From positions 1 through 64,000 of the forward strand of contig JAJPHS010000056.1 in NCBI GenBank assembly GCA_021325175.1: a stretch of DNA of 64,000 bases, written 5' to 3'. Under the pieces are notes generated by a model, which was not told the DNA's origin, searched no databases, and was given only the letters and a program-made list of their open reading frames with translations. Source of the DNA: Terriglobia bacterium. GTDB taxonomy: Bacteria; Acidobacteriota; Terriglobia; Bryobacterales; Bryobacteraceae. The position numbers were made by a program, and so were the translations under genes. Below, one piece after another: positions 44,882 through 53,511 of this stretch. Numbering within the stretch: the stretch's first letter is position 1; each line of letters begins with the position of its first letter.

Positions 44882-44886
44882 CACCC

Positions 44887-45363
44887 ATGCGCGTACTGGG
44901 GATCGACTGCGGTTCGGAGCGGACCGGCTGGGGCATGATTGAAAGCGATGGCCGCCGCCACAGCGTTCTCAGCCACGGTGTGATCTCCACCACCCCGCGC
45001 GATCCCTTGGAAGCCCGTCTGGCTTGTATCGCGCGCGGCGTGCGCGACGTAATCAGCGATCATTCCCCCGAAGCCGCCGCCGTCGAAGAGGTGTTTTATT
45101 CGCAAAACGTCAAAACCGCGCTTAAACTGGCGCATGTTCGCGGCGTGGTGCTGCTGGCGATCGCCGAAGCGGGCGTGAAGCTCGGCGAATATTCGCCGCT
45201 TGAGGTCAAGATGAGCGTGGTGGGCTACGGCCGCGCCGAAAAACATCAGGTGCAGTTGATGGTGCGGGCGCTCACCGGCGCTGGCATCCGCTCTTTGGAC
45301 GCGGCCGACGCCGTCGCCGTCGCGATCTGTCACGCCACTCACGTCCACGCGGGGGTGGCCTGA
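44887..45363 (+). CDS. ruvC: Holliday junction resolvase RuvC
   Basis: This 158-residue endonuclease resolves four-way DNA junctions during recombination. The RNase H-like fold shows its acidic active site: Asp7 ([12 protein letters not shown]), Glu67/68 (VEEVFYSQN) and Asp138/Asp141 ([14 protein letters not shown]). It lies 5 nt after yebC. ruvA and ruvB are not in the immediate neighbourhood. The next gene starts directly after its TGA. Confidence 0.96.
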   Translation: MRVLGIDCGSERTGWGMIESDGRRHSVLSHGVISTTPRDPLEARLACIARGVRDVISDHSPEAAAVEEVFYSQNVKTALKLAHVRGVVLLAIAEAGVKLGEYSPLEVKMSVVGYGRAEKHQVQLMVRALTGAGIRSLDAADAVAVAICHATHVHAGVA

Positions 45364-45999
45364 ATGAAAACGCCGGGCAACTTCGCCGCTGCCCTGCTCG
45401 GACTGGCTTTCACCGCCGCCGTATTCGCCGGCGATCCGCAAATTATTTACACCAAATCTTTTCCCGGTTCCGATCCCGCCTACGTCGAAATCACCATCGA
45501 TCCATCCGGCCAGGTCGCCTATCGCGAAGCGCCCGACGACGATCCGGAAACATTCCAGCTCGACATCCCCTCCACCGCGCAAATTTTCGATCTCGCCGAA
45601 AAGCTGGACCACTTCTCGCATCCGCTCGAATCGGGCTTGAAAGTCGCCAACATGGGAGCAAAAACGCTTCGCTGGCAGAATGGCGGCAAAGTAACCGAGG
45701 CGAAATTCAACTATACGCTCGATCCGAACGCCAAAGCCCTTCAAGACTGGTTCGAGCGCATCAGCGAAACCGAGCGCCTGCTCGAAGCATTTCGACGCGC
45801 TGTCAAGCATGACAAACTTGGAGTTGATAACGCGCTGCTGAACATCTGGTCGGCGTGGGATCACAAACGCCTGGCCGGCGCCGAGCAGTTTCTGCCGCTG
45901 CTCGATCAGGTCGCCAAAAGCGATCTCTTCATGCATATGGACCGGGAGCGCGCCGCCGAGCTGGCCGAACAGATTCGCGCCGCGCATCCGAAGGCATGA
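45364..45999 (+). CDS. Secreted protein, unknown function
   Basis: This 211-residue protein has a signal peptide (MKTPGNFAAALLGLAFTAAVFA). The mature protein begins with a beta-rich half (YTKSFPGSDPAYVEITIDPSG and TLRWQNGGKVTEAKFNYTL) and ends in long helices (ISETERLLEAFRRAVKHD). No catalytic motif is evident. The ATG follows the ruvC stop with no gap, and the TlpA-like gene overlaps its end by 4 nt. It is probably periplasmic and functionally tied to the thioredoxin-like protein. Confidence 0.78.
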   Translation: MKTPGNFAAALLGLAFTAAVFAGDPQIIYTKSFPGSDPAYVEITIDPSGQVAYREAPDDDPETFQLDIPSTAQIFDLAEKLDHFSHPLESGLKVANMGAKTLRWQNGGKVTEAKFNYTLDPNAKALQDWFERISETERLLEAFRRAVKHDKLGVDNALLNIWSAWDHKRLAGAEQFLPLLDQVAKSDLFMHMDRERAAELAEQIRAAHPKA

Positions 46000-47276
46000 C
46001 GCCGTCATCCAAGTCACAAGCTCCGCGGCTCATCCCGCTGCTCGCACTGCTTCTTTTGGCGATCCCCGTAGGAGCGCAAGTGACTTCCAAACCCGCCGGC
46101 GATGAGACCGCCGATCTTACCAAGGCTATTCAGGAAGGCGGCAACAGCCCTATCGACCTGACCCGCACTCTCGAAGCGTTTCTCGCCAAATATCCGCAAA
46201 GCACGCAGCGCGGTCAGATTATGCTGATCCTGGCGCGCGCCGCGATCGACCTCAAAGACGACCGGCGCATCGTTAAATACGGCGAGCAGGCGCTGGCCGC
46301 CTCGCCCGACGACATGCTCATTCTCGATCGCGTGGCGCGCAGCCTGCTCGCGCTCGGAGGCAAGGAAAACGCCGGAACATCGCTGAACTTTTCGCGCGCA
46401 TTCGAGCGAAATATCCGCAAAGCGCCGCCGCCTACCGGCGCAGATGCAGCACGCCGTCAGGACGACCGCGACCGTGGTCTCGCTCGCGCGCTGGTTTATC
46501 AATCGCGCGCCCAGGCGATTCTCGAAAACAAAAAAGAAGCCGAGCGTCTGGCCGGCGAAGCGTTTCAAGCCTATCCTTCCGAAGAGACCGCGCGCGCCTG
46601 GTCGGAGGCGCTTCAAGCCAACGGACGCCTCCAGGAAGCCATCGAAAGCCTCGCCGACGCCTTCGCCGTTCCCGACGCGCGCGCCCTCGAAGCCGACCGC
46701 TCCGCCGACCGGCAAAAATTGGGCGAGCTGTATCGCAAGCGGCATCATAACGAAAAAGGTCTCGGCGATCTGATCCTGGCTGCCTACGATCGCACCTCCG
46801 CAATGGTGAAGGAGCGCGAAAAGCGCCTCGTCGCGCTCGATCCGAACCTCGCCGCGACGGATCCGCTGCAATTCCGGCTCACCGGCCTCGATGGCAAGGC
46901 GCTGACGCTCGCCGATCTCAAGGGCAGCGTGGTAATTCTCGATTTCTGGGCCACCTGGTGCCAGCCCTGCCGCATCCAGCATCCGCTGTACGAAAAAGTG
47001 AAGGAGCGATTCAAGGACCGCCGCGACGTCGTTTTTCTCTCCATCGACACCGACGAAGATCATTCCCGCGTCGAGCCCTTCCTGGACCAGCAGAAATGGA
47101 GCAAGACGGTCTATTTCGAAGACGGTCTACAGCGCCTGCTGCAAGTCACTTCGATCCCGACCACGGTGTTGTTCGACAAGCAGGGCCGCGTCGCCAGCCG
47201 GATGAATGGATTTCTGCCCGGCAATTTTGTCGAGCAGTTAAGCGAAAGAATCCAAAACGCGCTGGACGAGAAATAG
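45996..47276 (+). CDS. TlpA/ResA-like thioredoxin with N-terminal TPR-like region
   Basis: This 426-residue secreted protein has a signal peptide (hydrophobic run LIPLLALLLLAIPVGA). Residues about 40-270 are helical with TPR-like pairs. The C-terminal thioredoxin domain (about 290-426) has WCQPC with Cys322 and Cys325 and the cis-Pro loop SIPTT. TlpA/ResA proteins reduce or form disulfides in exported proteins and in cytochrome c maturation. No cytochrome genes are nearby. It is translated with the upstream secreted protein through an ATGA overlap. The start at 45996 keeps the signal peptide intact. Confidence 0.9.
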   Translation: MTPSSKSQAPRLIPLLALLLLAIPVGAQVTSKPAGDETADLTKAIQEGGNSPIDLTRTLEAFLAKYPQSTQRGQIMLILARAAIDLKDDRRIVKYGEQALAASPDDMLILDRVARSLLALGGKENAGTSLNFSRAFERNIRKAPPPTGADAARRQDDRDRGLARALVYQSRAQAILENKKEAERLAGEAFQAYPSEETARAWSEALQANGRLQEAIESLADAFAVPDARALEADRSADRQKLGELYRKRHHNEKGLGDLILAAYDRTSAMVKEREKRLVALDPNLAATDPLQFRLTGLDGKALTLADLKGSVVILDFWATWCQPCRIQHPLYEKVKERFKDRRDVVFLSIDTDEDHSRVEPFLDQQKWSKTVYFEDGLQRLLQVTSIPTTVLFDKQGRVASRMNGFLPGNFVEQLSERIQNALDEK

Positions 47277-47285
47277 CCGATCCGG

Positions 47286-48173
47286 TCAACGGATCAGGGC
47301 TTCAAGCAGCGCGTAAGCCCCGGACTGCGCGCCCGGTTGCAGGATGATCGCGAAGATAACTGCGAGGCCGGCAATGCATGCGGCCAGGGTCCAGGGACCG
47401 CGGATCGCCGGGCGCGCGGGCGGATGCGAATCGTCCAGCAGCCGTTCGACCCGCAGCGCCAGATCTTCTTCGATCAGCGGCGTGACGAGTTCGTATTTCG
47501 CGGCCGCCCCCAGCCGCGCCACGCGGACTAGCGCCGAGGCAAGCGCGACCGCGCGCCGCCGGTCGCCGCTCACCGCTTCATCGTCGGCGGCCCATTCCGC
47601 GAATTTTTTCCAGGCTCGTTCCACGCTCGCCAGGGGACGGAAAAATGCAAACGAATCCGGCGCCAGCAGCATCAACAGCCGTTTCAAATTGTCCCGGGAT
47701 GCGGCGTGCGCGTACTCATGCCGCAGCGCCGCATCCAACTCTTCCGAAGAAAGCAGCCGCGGGATCTCCCCGGACAAAACCAGTCGCGGCTGGATCACTC
47801 CCGCCATCGCGATCGGCAAACCCGCGGCGCGCCGCGAGCGCCAGACAGCACGCGCCGAACGCATCATGGAATTGAGCGGCGCGGCGATCGCAAGCAGCGC
47901 TGTCACCAGGCATGCGGCGCCCACCGCTTCGCCATCGCCTTCCGGCTCGAATCGCAGATAACTCGGTACGCCGAGCGCCATCACCGCCAGCAGCGCCGCC
48001 GCCGACGGCGCCATCCGCAGCGTCCACAGCAATCGCGCGGCAGAACGCGCTCGCATCCCGGCAGCCGCGCGAATCGCCGCGGGCGCAATGCCGCTCACCA
48101 TCATCGCCGCCGTCCAATTCACGATCAGAAAAGCGGCCAAAGAAACACAGGCGAGTTTGAACCCGTAGCTCAT
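47286..48173 (-). CDS. M56 family (BlaR1-like) membrane metallopeptidase without sensor domain
   Basis: This 295-residue protein has N-terminal membrane helices (about 8-30, 53-75 and 85-105). A zinc peptidase motif RHEYAH (HEYAH at 152-156) follows, then a downstream acidic segment EWAADDEA (192-200) and a final membrane helix (about 262-283). This matches the M56 protease part of BlaR1/MecR1. The C-terminal penicillin-binding sensor of BlaR1 is absent. The gene overlaps BlaI (4 nt), its expected substrate, and an MBL-fold hydrolase lies at the head of the operon. Confidence 0.88.
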   Translation of the reverse strand: MSYGFKLACVSLAAFLIVNWTAAMMVSGIAPAAIRAAAGMRARSAARLLWTLRMAPSAAALLAVMALGVPSYLRFEPEGDGEAVGAACLVTALLAIAAPLNSMMRSARAVWRSRRAAGLPIAMAGVIQPRLVLSGEIPRLLSSEELDAALRHEYAHAASRDNLKRLLMLLAPDSFAFFRPLASVERAWKKFAEWAADDEAVSGDRRRAVALASALVRVARLGAAAKYELVTPLIEEDLALRVERLLDDSHPPARPAIRGPWTLAACIAGLAVIFAIILQPGAQSGAYALLEALIR

Positions 48174-48592
48174 TTTTTTCTTTGCCGCTCCAGTTCGCGG
48201 CGCTTTCGCCGGATTTTCCGCTCCAGATCTTCAAGCAGCGATTCGTCCTGCTCGCTCACCGCATCCACCAGAGAGGAAATGAGCACATCGCTCGATCGCC
48301 GCCGGTCCGCCAGCAGACTCCTCACCAGTTGGCCCGCGAGCTTCTGCTCCCATTCGGCGCGCGTCATTTGCGGCGAATAAACAAACGCGCGATCCGATTT
48401 GCGCCGCTCGAGCAGCCCTTTTTTAAAAAGACGGTCAAGCGTCGTCATCACCGTCGTGTAGGCCAGCGGGCGTTCCATTCGCTCCACGATATCGCGCACG
48501 CTCGATTCCCCGCGCGACCACACCAGATCCATCACCTGATGCTCCAGGTATCCCAGCGGAGCGGGTTTTCGCGAACGGAAAAAACGAATCAC
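48170..48592 (-). CDS. BlaI/MecI/CopY family repressor
   Basis: This 140-residue protein has a winged-helix domain: LGYLEHQVMDLVWSRGESSV, YTTVMTTLDRLFKKGLLERRK and AFVYSPQMTR, all typical of BlaI. The C-terminal dimerisation helices end in a very basic tail (KIRRKRRELERQRKK). BlaI repressors are cleaved by an M56 protease after a signal. Here the protease is encoded just downstream and the regulated enzyme just upstream, both with 4-nt overlaps. It likely autoregulates this operon; I found no clear operator palindrome. Confidence 0.92.
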   Translation of the reverse strand: MIRFFRSRKPAPLGYLEHQVMDLVWSRGESSVRDIVERMERPLAYTTVMTTLDRLFKKGLLERRKSDRAFVYSPQMTRAEWEQKLAGQLVRSLLADRRRSSDVLISSLVDAVSEQDESLLEDLERKIRRKRRELERQRKK

Positions 48593-49521
48593 GATTTCTG
48601 GCTATGGCGCACGATACTAGTGTAGGCGATGCGCGTCCAGGCGTCGGGTTTAAAGGCCCCGTGCCCGAACTTGTCGTCGAAATCCCTGGTCGGCGCGGCG
48701 GCCACGGCTTCGTCCGCCGATTTTCCTTCCTTGATCAATTTCTCCAGCCGCTGCGTCACCGTCGAAAGCATCTCGCCGGCCGCCTTCAGATCGTCTTTCG
48801 ACGCCAGGGGCCCGTGCCCGGGGATGACTTTTGTTTTCGCGTCGCAGCGCCGGGCGATCTCTTCGGCGGCGCGCGCCATTCCCCCCACCCATCCGCCGGT
48901 CGAATAATCGATCACCGGGTAAAATCCGTTGAACAACAGATCGCCCGTATGCAGGATGTTGGCATCGGGAAAGAACAGGTACGTATCGCCGTCGGTGTGC
49001 GCCGTGGGAATGTGAACATACTCGATTTTCTCCTTGCCGAACGTCATCTTCCCGCTCTTGGAAAATTCCTGCGTCGGCAGTCCCTGCGGCTTCAGCGGAT
49101 CGAAGGTGCGATTCATGGACTCCATGGTGGTCCGCACGCTCAAGCGTTTCTTGACGTTTTCCTGCGCCATGATCTTGACGCCCTTGGCGCCCAGCGTTTC
49201 ATTGCAGCCGATGTGATCGAAGTGCCAGTGCGTATTGAACAGCAGCGTCACCGGATGCGCGTCTACCCCGGTCACCGCGCCGAGCATATCCGAGGCGCGC
49301 TCCGGCAATCCGCCATCGATCATCATCAGGCCGCTATCGCTCAGGATCACGCCGACGTTTCCGCCATCGCCTGACATCATCGTGATGCGGTCGGAAAGTC
49401 GCGTGGCTTTAATCGGCGCAGGCGCGTTCTGGCCGAACGCTCTCGATGGAATGGAGAAGGCGGCGGCTCCCCCCGCCAGCGCCGCGAAAAACTCGCGTCG
49501 ATTCCACTGTTCAGAAGACAT
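48589..49521 (-). CDS. Tat-exported MBL-fold metallo-hydrolase
   Basis: This 310-residue protein begins with a twin-arginine signal (NRREFFAALAGGAAAF, Arg8-Arg9), so it is exported folded. The metallo-beta-lactamase fold shows NTHWHFDH with His98, His100, Asp102 and His103, then TAHTDGDT and PGHGP for the remaining ligands. The fold covers true B3 lactamases, quinoprotein-relay proteins and other hydrolases; the sequence alone does not prove lactamase activity. Its position at the head of an operon with BlaI and an M56 protease makes a role in cell-wall or antibiotic response plausible. A TAAGCT hexamer lies 6 nt upstream. Confidence 0.88.
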   Translation of the reverse strand: MSSEQWNRREFFAALAGGAAAFSIPSRAFGQNAPAPIKATRLSDRITMMSGDGGNVGVILSDSGLMMIDGGLPERASDMLGAVTGVDAHPVTLLFNTHWHFDHIGCNETLGAKGVKIMAQENVKKRLSVRTTMESMNRTFDPLKPQGLPTQEFSKSGKMTFGKEKIEYVHIPTAHTDGDTYLFFPDANILHTGDLLFNGFYPVIDYSTGGWVGGMARAAEEIARRCDAKTKVIPGHGPLASKDDLKAAGEMLSTVTQRLEKLIKEGKSADEAVAAAPTRDFDDKFGHGAFKPDAWTRIAYTSIVRHSQKS

Positions 49522-49724
49522 AAGGGAAGCTTAACCGATTTCGGCCGCGCTTGAATAGCGCTCGATTCGTATGCTTCGCTTGTCTGAAGTGGTCGCCGAA
49601 GGCCGCCCTCCGATCCGGCCCTCGGCTGAATTGAGAATGACACAGCAAAATGCCGCGGCCAATAGTTCTTTTCGACATTTTTCGACGCAATTGGTACTAA
49701 ACGGCGTAATATTTCGGGGAGTAG

Positions 49725-49740
49725 GCCGGCATACGCCGGC
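49725..49740 (-). terminator. Possible hairpin after rhomboid gene
   Basis: GCCGGC-(4 nt)-GCCGGC forms a 6-bp GC stem 11 nt after the rhomboid stop on the minus strand. No T-run follows, so it is only a weak terminator candidate. The rest of the 49522-49751 spacer shows no gene. Confidence 0.3.
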
Positions 49741-49751
49741 AAAGCTTTCGC

Positions 49752-50417
49752 TCAATCCTCCACGTACCACGAACGAAAACGCTGCCTCGGCGGAAAAAAG
49801 CGGATCAGCAACATCCCCGCCACAAATCCGCCGATGTGCGCGAAAAACGCCGTCCCTCCGCCTGAAAAATCGTTCTCCCCCAGTGATCCGAATCCGTTGA
49901 AAAACTGGATTGCGAACCACCACAACAGCAAAAACGCCGCCGGTAGCTCCATCGTGGTCACGAAAAAAAAGATCGGCACCAGCGTAATGATTCGCGCGCG
50001 CGGAAATTTCACCAGGTAGGCGCCCATCACTCCCGCGATCGCGCCGCTCGCGCCAATGGTCGGCACGCGCGAGTAGGGATTGAAAATGATATGCACCACC
50101 GCCGCCAGCACGCCGCACAGCAAATAAAAAAACAGGTATTTCGCGCCGCCGATCAAATCCTCGATATTGCGCCCGAAAACCCACAAAAAAAGCATGTTCC
50201 CGATCAGGTGCAGCCAGCCGCCATGCAAAAACATCGACGTGAAAATCGATGCCAGCCACAGCCGGTCCGGCACAATCCCGAATTCCCGGACAAGGTGATT
50301 CAGCTCGGAGGGCGGCAGCATCACTTCGTACAAAAAAATGATCGTATTCACCGCGATCAGACTCGCCGTGACCGTCGCCGCCGAGTAGGCTCGCTCAGTG
50401 GACCGGAGGGGAATCAT
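49752..50417 (-). CDS. Rhomboid family intramembrane serine protease
   Basis: This 221-residue protein has six hydrophobic segments. The catalytic Ser124 lies in GASGAIAG and the catalytic His194 in FFAHIGG. The family HGGWLHLIGNMLFLWVFG segment (about 65-82) precedes them. Rhomboids cut substrates within the membrane. It is the last gene of an operon with PfkB and an alpha/beta hydrolase (4-nt overlap with PfkB). The substrate is unknown. Confidence 0.93.
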   Translation of the reverse strand: MIPLRSTERAYSAATVTASLIAVNTIIFLYEVMLPPSELNHLVREFGIVPDRLWLASIFTSMFLHGGWLHLIGNMLFLWVFGRNIEDLIGGAKYLFFYLLCGVLAAVVHIIFNPYSRVPTIGASGAIAGVMGAYLVKFPRARIITLVPIFFFVTTMELPAAFLLLWWFAIQFFNGFGSLGENDFSGGGTAFFAHIGGFVAGMLLIRFFPPRQRFRSWYVED

Positions 50418-51376
50418 GCGCGGGAGCTGCGCACCGCAAAATCGGGATGGGCGCGCCGCGAATTTCCGGAGCTTTCAATCAGCGCCCGCGCCTGCTCGAG
50501 CGTTCCGATTCCGCCCCGCGCGCCGATGCGCGTGCAATTCAAAGCGGCCATCGCGTTTGCAAACTCCAGCGTCTCGCGCATCGCCATGCCCTTGAGCACA
50601 GCATAACAGAACGCCCCGTGAAACACGTCTCCGGCTCCCGTCGTATCCACGCAATTTACGACAAAGGCGGGGGAATAAATGAATCCTTCACCGGCCACCC
50701 GCGCCAGCGCCCCGTGCGCGCCCAGCGTCATTGCCGCCACTCGCATCCCATATTCGTTCTGGATCAGCTCCAGCGCGCGGAAGGGGTCGCGCTCGCTGGT
50801 CCACTGCGCGGGAAAATCCGAGCTCGCCACCAGATAATCGACGCAGGCCAGCACGCGATCGAAGCCGTGATAAATCGTATCGATATCGACGCTCACCGGG
50901 ATTCCGAGCTCGCGCGCGATTCTCGCGGCCTTTTCCACCGCCGGCGTATCGTGACCGTCGATGTGCAGCATCCGCGCGCCCGCGATTTTTTCGGGCGTAA
51001 TGCTTGACGCTTGCAGTCTCAGGCACTCGGGCCGCGACCAAAGAACCGTCCGCTCGCCCGTCGACCGGTCGATGATGATGTACGCCGTCTGGTTCGGACA
51101 ATTGCCGCGAACTTCCACGTCGTCCACATTGATTCCGCTTTCATCCAGGCTTGCAAGCTGCACGCGGCCGCGCTCATCATCGCCCACCGTGCCGATATAT
51201 TTTACCCGTAGCCCGAGCCTGGCGGCGGTCACCATCGCGCTCGCCACCTGCCCGCCCGGGCTCAAAATTTCCTCCTGGATCAGCTCCTTGCCCGCATAAG
51301 CGGGAAAGTGCGAAACCAGAATTAAAGTATCCGTGGCGTTCAGGCCGACGCCGACGAGGTCGAATTGGGGGTTCAC
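50414..51376 (-). CDS. PfkB family sugar kinase
   Basis: This 320-residue protein starts at the GTG overlapping the upstream stop (GTGA), with N-terminus VNPQFDLVGVGLNATDT. The frame continues upstream without family similarity. PfkB features are GGQVASAMVTAARLG (N-terminal signature region), and DTTGAGD (about 243-249) with the catalytic Asp, followed by FHGAF. It phosphorylates a sugar or nucleoside using ATP; the closest pattern is ribokinase/fructokinase-like, but specificity is not visible. It sits between the alpha/beta hydrolase and rhomboid genes with overlaps on both sides. Confidence 0.9.
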   Translation of the reverse strand: MNPQFDLVGVGLNATDTLILVSHFPAYAGKELIQEEILSPGGQVASAMVTAARLGLRVKYIGTVGDDERGRVQLASLDESGINVDDVEVRGNCPNQTAYIIIDRSTGERTVLWSRPECLRLQASSITPEKIAGARMLHIDGHDTPAVEKAARIARELGIPVSVDIDTIYHGFDRVLACVDYLVASSDFPAQWTSERDPFRALELIQNEYGMRVAAMTLGAHGALARVAGEGFIYSPAFVVNCVDTTGAGDVFHGAFCYAVLKGMAMRETLEFANAMAALNCTRIGARGGIGTLEQARALIESSGNSRRAHPDFAVRSSRA

Positions 51377-52821
51377 TGGATGAAATCGAGTATCGCACGC
51401 GCCGTCGCGTCGCCGGGCTTGGCGATATCCCGAATCTCCGATAGATGATTCTCCCGCTCCACGTACACCAGTCGCGCCGGGACAAATTTTTCCCGCAGCG
51501 CCGCCGCGAACCGGCGCGCCTGCTCCGGAAGCCCGAACTCGTCCCATTCGCAGTACGTCAACAAAAACGGCGGCGCGCCGCGATGTACATGATCGATCGG
51601 CGAGGGATCGTCATCGGCGTTCTGAAACTCCGCAAGACTGCCGACGTTGTACAAACCGCTGATCGAAATCACGCCGCAAATCGCGCCCCGCTCCAACCCA
51701 TACTTCGGATCGAGCGCGACCAGCGATGCCAGATGCCCGCCGGAGGAATGCCCGGCGAGATAAATTCGCGCCGGATCGCCGCCGTATTCGCCAATGTGCC
51801 GCTGCACCCAGCGAAACGCCGTCGCCGCGTCCTCGGGCTGCGCCGGATACGGGTCTTTCGGCATCAGGCGAAAATCCGGAATCGCCACGCCAATGCCCGC
51901 TGCCGCGAATCGCGCGCCGAGCGGCGTATATTGCGAGCGATCCCCGCTTCGCCACGCTCCTCCGTGCAGGAAAACCATCACCGGAAAACTTCTTTTTCCC
52001 TTCGGCAGATAAAGATCGAGCTTCTGCCGATCGCCGTCGCCGGCAGCGTACGCCAAACCCCGGCGAATCTCGACCTCATCCGGAATCCGCTCCACGGGAA
52101 CGGCCGCCGGAGCGCGCGTTTCGACGTGAATCGGCATCGTGTTCAGCCACTCGAATGTTTCGCCGTCGATCGTCAACCAGGCGCGCATCCGGTAATCGCC
52201 GGGTTCCTTCACCGGATAGCTCAAGCGCCGCGCCGCCGCTTCCGCCACCACCGACCCGCTGCGTTCCAGCGCGATTTTCGCCGGAATCGGCAGATTTACC
52301 AGCAGCCGCGTGTCCGCGCCGAGCGGCGCCGGATCGCCGATGTCGTAAACCCCGGCCTTCGTCTCGGCGATGAAGTAAAATCCCGCCGGATCGCACAGCC
52401 AGTCCGATGCCTTGTAGAAGCGGCCCTCGGCCAAGGACGCGCCAATCGCCTCCGCCGTGAGTTCTCGCGCCAGGACGTGCGTGCTGAAGCTGCGAAATTG
52501 CAGTTCCGGTCGGGAGCCGAGCGCGCCGCCCGCCAGCGCGAACACTTCTTCAGGAAATTGTTTGAACGCGGAATTCAGATGTTTTGCCCGGGCCGCTCCC
52601 GGATGCGCGGGCGCGGGCAGCTCCGCGGGAGCTTTCATCACCAGCACGCCGCCCCGCATCGCCGCGCCGTTTTGCGAAGTGAACAGGACATCGACGCCCG
52701 CGGCGCGCGCGGCATCCGCCTGCCCGGCATCGCCGGCGGCCGCGCGAAAATCCTGATACACTCCGGGCAGTGGCGCCGCGATCCGAATCTTCATCCATTC
52801 CACGCGCTGCTGGTGGATCAC
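51373..52821 (-). CDS. Alpha/beta hydrolase fused to a PHP-like N-terminal region
   Basis: This is a protein of 482 residues from a GTG at 52821. The C-terminal half (about 265-482) is an esterase/BD-FAE type hydrolase: oxyanion HGGAW (about 286-290), nucleophile in GHSSGG (about 356-361), acid in EWDEF and His in ENHLSE. Residues about 105-245 resemble the C-terminal part of secreted PHP-type proteins (SLAEGRFYKASDWLCDPAGF and a beta-sandwich). Residues 1-100 look like an eroded PHP core without its HxH ligands. In frame upstream is a hydrophobic stretch (52829-52888) with no standard start codon, so the true N-terminus is uncertain. Confidence 0.8.
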   Translation of the reverse strand: MIHQQRVEWMKIRIAAPLPGVYQDFRAAAGDAGQADAARAAGVDVLFTSQNGAAMRGGVLVMKAPAELPAPAHPGAARAKHLNSAFKQFPEEVFALAGGALGSRPELQFRSFSTHVLARELTAEAIGASLAEGRFYKASDWLCDPAGFYFIAETKAGVYDIGDPAPLGADTRLLVNLPIPAKIALERSGSVVAEAAARRLSYPVKEPGDYRMRAWLTIDGETFEWLNTMPIHVETRAPAAVPVERIPDEVEIRRGLAYAAGDGDRQKLDLYLPKGKRSFPVMVFLHGGAWRSGDRSQYTPLGARFAAAGIGVAIPDFRLMPKDPYPAQPEDAATAFRWVQRHIGEYGGDPARIYLAGHSSGGHLASLVALDPKYGLERGAICGVISISGLYNVGSLAEFQNADDDPSPIDHVHRGAPPFLLTYCEWDEFGLPEQARRFAAALREKFVPARLVYVERENHLSEIRDIAKPGDATARAILDFIQ

Positions 52822-52900
52822 TTCCAGGTGAGATTCAAAGGACCCGGCAAACAGCGTGAGCGCCGCGCCGATGAAGGCGCTGAGAATGTTTCGAACTGTC

Positions 52901-53506
52901 CTAATCTTTCGCCGCTGGGATTTCGTACAGATAAATTACGTGGCTGTTGGCGCCCTCGGTGCGATCCACCTTGACCGCCTTCCATCCGGGGACCGGATAA
53001 TCGTGCGAAACCACGCGCGTGCCCGGCTTCAGATATTTTTCCAACTGCGGCCGCAGTTTGGAGTTCAACTGCGTGGAAAGATAAATCGCTACCACGTCGG
53101 CGCCGCTGAAATCCACATTCAGCAGATCCCCCGGAATCACGCGCGCCTGCGATTGCAAACCCGCTCTCTCAATCGAGGCCTGCGCCTTGGCCGCCAGCTT
53201 CGGCGAAATCTCCACGCCGACCGCTTTCACCTGATAGCGTTTCACCGCCGCAATCAGAATGCGCCCGTCGCCGCAGCCTAAATCATAAAGCGTCTCGCCC
53301 GGTTTGACCTTCGCCAGATCGAGCATTCGCTCCACCACGCGAACCGGGGAAGAAACGTAAGGCGCCAGCTTATTGGTGAACAGCGGATCCTGCGCCAGGG
53401 CCGGTAAAGCCGCGATCGCGAAAATCAGACCTGCCGCTCCATTTTTCCTGAAGAGTTTCCGCAACGGTTCTTTGACGGCGCCATTCGAGTGCATAACAAT
53501 TGCCAA
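52901..53506 (-). CDS. Class I SAM-dependent methyltransferase, membrane-anchored or secreted
   Basis: This 201-residue protein has a hydrophobic N-terminal segment (GLIFAIAALPALAQ) that could be a signal or anchor. The SAM-binding motif YDLGCGDGRIL lies at 74-84, with VGVEISPKL and DVVAIYLSTQLNSKLRP downstream. Similar acidobacterial proteins have the same layout. The start is TTG at 53506 or the ATG four codons later. The substrate is unknown. It lies 5 nt after the stop of the 53512-54741 gene and may share its message. Confidence 0.85.
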   Translation of the reverse strand: MAIVMHSNGAVKEPLRKLFRKNGAAGLIFAIAALPALAQDPLFTNKLAPYVSSPVRVVERMLDLAKVKPGETLYDLGCGDGRILIAAVKRYQVKAVGVEISPKLAAKAQASIERAGLQSQARVIPGDLLNVDFSGADVVAIYLSTQLNSKLRPQLEKYLKPGTRVVSHDYPVPGWKAVKVDRTEGANSHVIYLYEIPAAKD

Positions 53507-53511
53507 AGCGT

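Noticed and set aside
49522-49751. BlaI operator or small gene in the spacer before the MBL gene
   Set aside because: No TACA-type dyad and no coding frame with a start signal were found; only a short GC hairpin is present.
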